DNA of 64,000 nucleotides from Mycobacterium sp. GTDB lineage: Bacteria > Actinomycetota > Actinomycetes > Mycobacteriales > Mycobacteriaceae. Positions 60,964 through 64,000 of this stretch are shown here, piece by piece (positions within the stretch are counted from its first letter, which is position 1; each line of letters starts with the position of its first letter). The position numbers were made by a program, and so were the translations under genes. The notes beneath the pieces are model-generated. The model was not told where the DNA came from. It saw only the letters and a list, made by a program, of their open reading frames with translations, and ran no database searches. The DNA lies in assembly GCF_019247635.1 (NCBI RefSeq), contig NZ_JAFBAR010000090.1, positions 161,583-225,582 of the forward strand, written 5' to 3'.

Positions 60964-61299
60964 GTGAGCAAGCGATACTCATACCCTGAGCTGGCTGGGG
61001 CTGATGCCAAGGCGGCAGTCCTGCTGATGTTCAACCACCTCGAGGGTTTGCTCAAGCGGTCATTCGCGCGCACCTACCCGGATGAGCCGTTACCAGATTC
61101 CGTCGCCGCGCTCACCAAGAATCTGACCGCGAAGGGTGTCATCACGATAGGGCTGTGCGAACGCTTAGATGACTTGCGGAACCAACGCAACCACATCGTT
61201 CACAGTGATCCGCAGGTGACCGATGAGGAAGCGGCGGATTACTACGACTCCCTGGGCGCCGCCCTGCTCGAACTGACCAACACTTCTCTCTTCCGGTGA
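60964..61299 (+). CDS. Small HEPN-motif protein, candidate RNase toxin or conflict protein
   Basis: 111 residues, mainly helical. The C-terminal part contains RNHIVH (residues 75-80), which is the R-x4-H motif of HEPN ribonucleases with the usual polar residue after the Arg. It is set in LDDLRNQRNHIVHSDPQVTDEEA, resembling DUF4145/HEPN-like families. There is no adjacent MNT antitoxin. It sits just inside the second att copy. Nuclease function is inferred. Confidence 0.6.
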   Translation: MSKRYSYPELAGADAKAAVLLMFNHLEGLLKRSFARTYPDEPLPDSVAALTKNLTAKGVITIGLCERLDDLRNQRNHIVHSDPQVTDEEAADYYDSLGAALLELTNTSLFR

Positions 61300-61412
61300 C
61301 GGCCTGCCGGGTTCAAGTCAACTGCTTGCTGACGCGGCGCTGACGCAGACCCCCCGACGCAAGCTGACCGCTCATGCGTTCGAGACGAGAACCGCCTCTA
61401 CCTGAGAGAACT

Positions 61413-61459
61413 CCCGTGCCCCCAGTCGGACTCGAACCGACACTGGGCGGATTTTAAGT
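61413..61459 (-). repeat. tRNA 3'-end fragment, attachment-site copy 2
   Basis: Identical over 47 bp to 58221-58267. To the right, where the tRNA 5' half should be, no acceptor (GCCCCCA) or D-arm can be found, so this is also a partial copy. It separates the monooxygenase/HEPN segment from the caspase segment. Confidence 0.85.
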
Positions 61460-61711
61460 CCGTTTAACTGACGGTTTGGCAGCGTTGGTATGCATTGGCT
61501 CGATTGCAGAAACACCCTCTGGCCTGGTGTTTCGACCGCTTTTTCGTTTGTGCCGTTGTGGGCGTTTCGGGGACATGTGCATACAGAATGTTTACAACTC
61601 AGCTAATGAGGCGTCTTGGCGGGCATGGCACAACTGGCACACCTGGCACAACGCCGATTTGGGAAGCCCTTGGGTGTTTGGGACACGTAGCACTCCTCTG
61701 GGCCGTTGCAG
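61460..61711. other. Non-coding stretch beside att copy 2
   Basis: No convincing gene. It contains three imperfect 9-bp repeats (TGGCACAAC/TGGCACACC) near 61626-61652. Confidence 0.4.
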
Positions 61712-62095
61712 TCAGGTCGCTCTATTTCGGCAAACTCTCATCAATTCGTGTACCAAGTCGTCGAAGTCCCGAAGACGCTTCTGCCTCATCAAGCGGTTGA
61801 ACGTTTGGCCCGGAGACCAGCTAGCCGGGTTCCTCCTCCGCTCCGCTACGGCGGCGATGGAGGCAGCGAGAGCAGACAGGTCGAGGTGATACACGAAGTC
61901 AACAGCGCCCGAACCATCGGCCAGAATGCGCAACATAGCGGGCCGAGGCTCAATAGTGATCACGCCAAAGTGGGGCATCCGACCACGTCGCTGTGCGACC
62001 AGCTTGTTTCCCTGGGAAACGCAGTCCTGTGCGCGATCAGTCCTGAGCGACCATTTGGACGAAAGCCCCATTCGCGATACGGACCAGCGGCTCAA
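61712..62095 (-). pseudogene. N-terminally truncated restriction-endonuclease-like fragment
   Basis: About 100 residues look coding (RRGRMPHFGVITIEPRPAML ... SGAVDFVYHLDLSAL ... RLRDFDDLVHELM), ending at a TGA. The pattern reminds me of the C-terminal part of type II restriction enzymes of the NgoMIV type, but this is from memory. Its N-terminal half is missing where it meets the truncated vsr gene head to head at about 62040-62064. Confidence 0.35.
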
Positions 62096-62198
62096 CGAAG
62101 CTGGCTGGGTCAGCCTCCGGATCTGGGAACACGAAGACCCCTACGAGGCAGCACTGCGCGTCCGCGAGCTCGTGACATGTCGCCTCCGAGATCGCTAG
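62064..62198 (+). pseudogene. vsr fragment (very short patch repair endonuclease, C-terminal end)
   Basis: About 44 codons encode SPIRDTDQRLNEAGWVSLRI followed by WEHEDPYEAALRV, the characteristic C-terminus of actinobacterial Vsr endonucleases. The catalytic N-terminal part is absent. Vsr genes accompany cytosine methyltransferases, so a restriction-modification locus was probably here and has been deleted. Not functional as it stands. Confidence 0.65.
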
Positions 62199-62262
62199 GC
62201 GTCGATGTCACGTCTTACGCGTACCTTCGAGATGGAGTCCGATTCGGAAGGAGGGAAGAGAG

Positions 62263-62400
62263 ATGGCGACAAGCAAGAAGGACGCGAGTCTCGCCGCCAA
62301 GCAGCTAAGGAACAAGTCCGCGACAAAGGCGCAAAAGAGCGTTGCGGCAAGCGACTTGGCACAGCGCAAATCCACGGGTAAACGCCAAGGCAAGAAGTAG
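62263..62400 (+). CDS. 45-residue lysine-rich protein
   Basis: Starts MATSKKDASLAAKQL and ends KSTGKRQGKK, with KSVAASDLAQR in the middle. A strong RBS (GGAGGGAAGAG) precedes the ATG by a few bases. Similar tiny basic proteins (SKK-A-x-x-A-x-x-L ... K-S-x-A-x-S-x-L-x-Q) are, to my memory, scattered near defence genes in many bacteria; function unknown. Too short for standard gene calling. Confidence 0.65.
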   Translation: MATSKKDASLAAKQLRNKSATKAQKSVAASDLAQRKSTGKRQGKK

Positions 62401-62586
62401 GACGGATGCACGCCACCGCTTCACGCACATCGGGCGGCCCGCCTACGCCGATGCTCTCGCGCCGGAGCTGGAAACGCGGGGTCTCTCCGTGCAGGCCAGG
62501 GGATTACCGCAGGTCTATACAGCTAGCTGCTTAGATAGATCCATTCGATGAGCTACGCGGCCGGTTTGGGATGTTAGGGGTTTCGG
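62401..62586. other. Short gap with a possible decayed DUF6884-like fragment
   Basis: One plus-strand frame reads YADALAPELETRGLSVQARG before a stop, reminiscent of the tail of DUF6884 proteins, but without a start or full domain. Treated as a possible remnant only. Confidence 0.25.
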
Positions 62587-62937
62587 GTGACAGACACTTC
62601 TCTCGAATGCACCGTTGAGGGAGTCGACGCCGCGACCGCCGATGAGCTGATCAGCGACTTGCAGGAGTTCGTTGCTGATAAGTTGGCGGGTGCGACCTTT
62701 GAGCGGGTCAGGGACTCGGCGACCCAGGATTTGGGGCTGACTCTGCTGATTGTCTTAGGCCCCTCGGGCATCGCCGCCGTGGCCAAGGTTCTCTCGGATT
62801 GGTTGCAATCACGAGCGGAGGCGCGGCTGAAGCTGAGCCGCAAAGACAGCAAGGGTCGCGCGCGTGAAGTTGAGGTTCACGGTCAAGTCAGTAAGGACCA
62901 GCGGGGGATAATCGAAGACTTCTTGAAAGACGATTAG
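62587..62937 (+). CDS. EACC1-like protein (effector-associated constant component)
   Basis: 116 residues. After a short beta-strand-like start it has a conserved-looking amphipathic region LGLTLLIVLGPSGIAAVAKVL followed by DWLQSRAEARLKL and a charged beta segment (GRAREVEVHGQVS). This matches the EACC1 pattern reported in actinobacterial conflict systems, where it sits next to caspase or trypsin effectors. The start GTG 62587 is 22 bp before the caspase gene's leader region. Proposed to couple sensing and effector activation. Confidence 0.7.
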   Translation: MTDTSLECTVEGVDAATADELISDLQEFVADKLAGATFERVRDSATQDLGLTLLIVLGPSGIAAVAKVLSDWLQSRAEARLKLSRKDSKGRAREVEVHGQVSKDQRGIIEDFLKDD

Positions 62938-62959
62938 TCCGTAGCGAACAGAACGCGCA

Positions 62960-64000
62960 ATGCCGACAACCACTCCTCCGCTCGACCCTCAACGCACCCT
63001 CGCCGTGGTGTGTGGCGCGAGCGAGTGGCCGCGGCTTGGGGAGCAGTTCGCTTCGAGCACAGCTTTCGCCGCCACGGCGGGGCGGTTATGTAGCTATCTT
63101 GTCAGCGATACAGGGCTGAGCCTTGCTGACGATCGCCTTCTCAACCTGTTCGATGACGAGCGGCCGCCAGCGGACCAGTTAGAGCTAATTGGTGGGTTTC
63201 TGAGAGACCAGTTCACTCGGATGGGCGCTGTAGATGGGGCGAACGCCGCGGTGCTGTTCACCTACATCGGGCACGGAGTATTCGCCCTGCCCCCGCACCG
63301 CGAGTATTGCCTACTGATACGCGACACCCGCCCGAACCTGCTCGAAGTCACGAGCCTTCGCGTCAGAGACCTTCAGCGCACGTTAAGAGACGCCGCCGGA
63401 AGCAGTGCGCGCCTGTTCGTGCTTGATTCGTGCTTCGCCGCCGCTGCATTGGAAGCCTTTCAAGGCGGTGATGTGGAGCAAGCCGAATCGGCAAAGATTG
63501 ATCAGCTGCTCGACGAAGAGCCCAGCACAGGTGTGGCAATGCTGTGCGCTGCAAGCAAACGTAATCCTGCCCGAATCGGAAGCGAGTACACGGTATTTGG
63601 CTCGGCTTTGCTTGACACCCTTGAGAACGGTGACCCCGGCTTGTCGGGACCCATGAGTTTGGCGCGCGTGTGCGAACTTGCTCGCCTGCGTGTGAAGAGG
63701 GTCGAGAACGCGCCATTGCCCGAGACTCACGACCCTGACCAGTCGGGTGTAAAGGTCTCCGCCCGACCGTTCTTCCCCAACCGTGCATCGTCCGACGACC
63801 CTGAAGTCATCGCGACGGTCGAGCCACAAACTCACCAAGACCTGACGGCCGCGGCCGTCGCCAGCCGGATCAAGCGCGAGCTGACCCAAAAGGACACCAT
63901 CATTTCGGCTCACGACCTGATTACAGGGGAGTTCTCTCGCCTGCATCAGCAGCCCGAGTTGAACCTTGCCGACTACAACAACCGCGATCCAGCCCATTTC
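62960..64000 (+). CDS. Caspase-family (C14-like) protease, 3' end outside window
   Basis: 347 codons are visible, open to the last base. Caspase fold: catalytic His H105 in FTYIGHGVF and catalytic Cys C158 in LFVLDSCFAAAAL, then AMLCAASKRNPA and YTVFGSALL. After about residue 300 a linker leads to a helical region (TAAAVASRIKRELTQKD) that should precede effector-associated or other domains beyond the window. It lies 22 bp after the EACC1-like gene on the same strand, so they form one operon. Confidence 0.85.
   Translation, partial: MPTTTPPLDPQRTLAVVCGASEWPRLGEQFASSTAFAATAGRLCSYLVSDTGLSLADDRLLNLFDDERPPADQLELIGGFLRDQFTRMGAVDGANAAVLFTYIGHGVFALPPHREYCLLIRDTRPNLLEVTSLRVRDLQRTLRDAAGSSARLFVLDSCFAAAALEAFQGGDVEQAESAKIDQLLDEEPSTGVAMLCAASKRNPARIGSEYTVFGSALLDTLENGDPGLSGPMSLARVCELARLRVKRVENAPLPETHDPDQSGVKVSARPFFPNRASSDDPEVIATVEPQTHQDLTAAAVASRIKRELTQKDTIISAHDLITGEFSRLHQQPELNLADYNNRDPAHF

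Noticed and set aside
61413..61500. Complete tRNA gene on the minus strand
   Set aside because: Only the 3' half is recognisable; no acceptor 5' strand (GCCCCCA) or D-arm lies within the expected 35-40 bases.

Overview
The window is high-GC actinobacterial DNA. Its gene content and order match a mycobacterial chromosome: in reverse orientation it follows the M. tuberculosis Rv1108c to Rv1056 neighbourhood (xseA-xseB, 3beta-HSD, glpX-fum, phoH2, desA2, glyA, coaA, mca, greA, metB, pra, cbs, lipU, fadA3, echA9-echA8, lpqV, fadD14). The PE/PE_PGRS genes and toxin-antitoxin genes that interrupt this stretch in M. tuberculosis are absent. That suggests a nontuberculous Mycobacterium, possibly close to the M. 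avium complex; the species cannot be named from this sequence alone.

Positions 1-39900 are mostly housekeeping and lipid or sulfur metabolism. They hold exonuclease VII; gluconeogenesis and TCA genes (glpX, fum); a minus-strand block glyA-desA2-phoAT-phoH2-polysaccharide deacetylase-adenylate cyclase; mca (mycothiol conjugate amidase); the transsulfuration genes metB and cbs; a beta-oxidation block (fadA3, echA9, echA8); a cysteine dioxygenase/rhodanese pair; and two patatin-like hydrolases. A ketosteroid-isomerase-like gene and a 3beta-HSD lie in the same window but are not adjacent.

Positions 39900-46000 carry a sulfate-transport operon (subI-cysT-cysW) with no adjacent ATPase gene. In front of it is a short leaderless-looking ORF ending in three cysteine codons, which fits the cysteine-responsive attenuators described in mycobacteria. 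Positions 46100-50200 carry fadD14, a beta-propeller gene (Rv1057-like) and a DUF427 gene. Positions 51760-58080 carry a complete MoxR-DUF58-VWA operon with a methyltransferase gene upstream.

The right end (58200-64000) looks like an accessory island at a tRNA gene. A 47-bp segment identical to the 3' part of a tRNA (anticodon loop TAA) occurs twice, at 58221-58267 and 61413-61459. Neither copy has the tRNA 5' half, so the intact tRNA is probably to the right of the window, with two elements inserted in tandem. The first segment carries a TetR-controlled flavin monooxygenase and a HEPN-motif protein. The second carries a restriction-modification deletion scar, a tiny lysine-rich protein, and an EACC1-like protein followed by a caspase-fold protease cut off by the window edge. 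This last pair is the likely anti-phage or biological-conflict system of the window.
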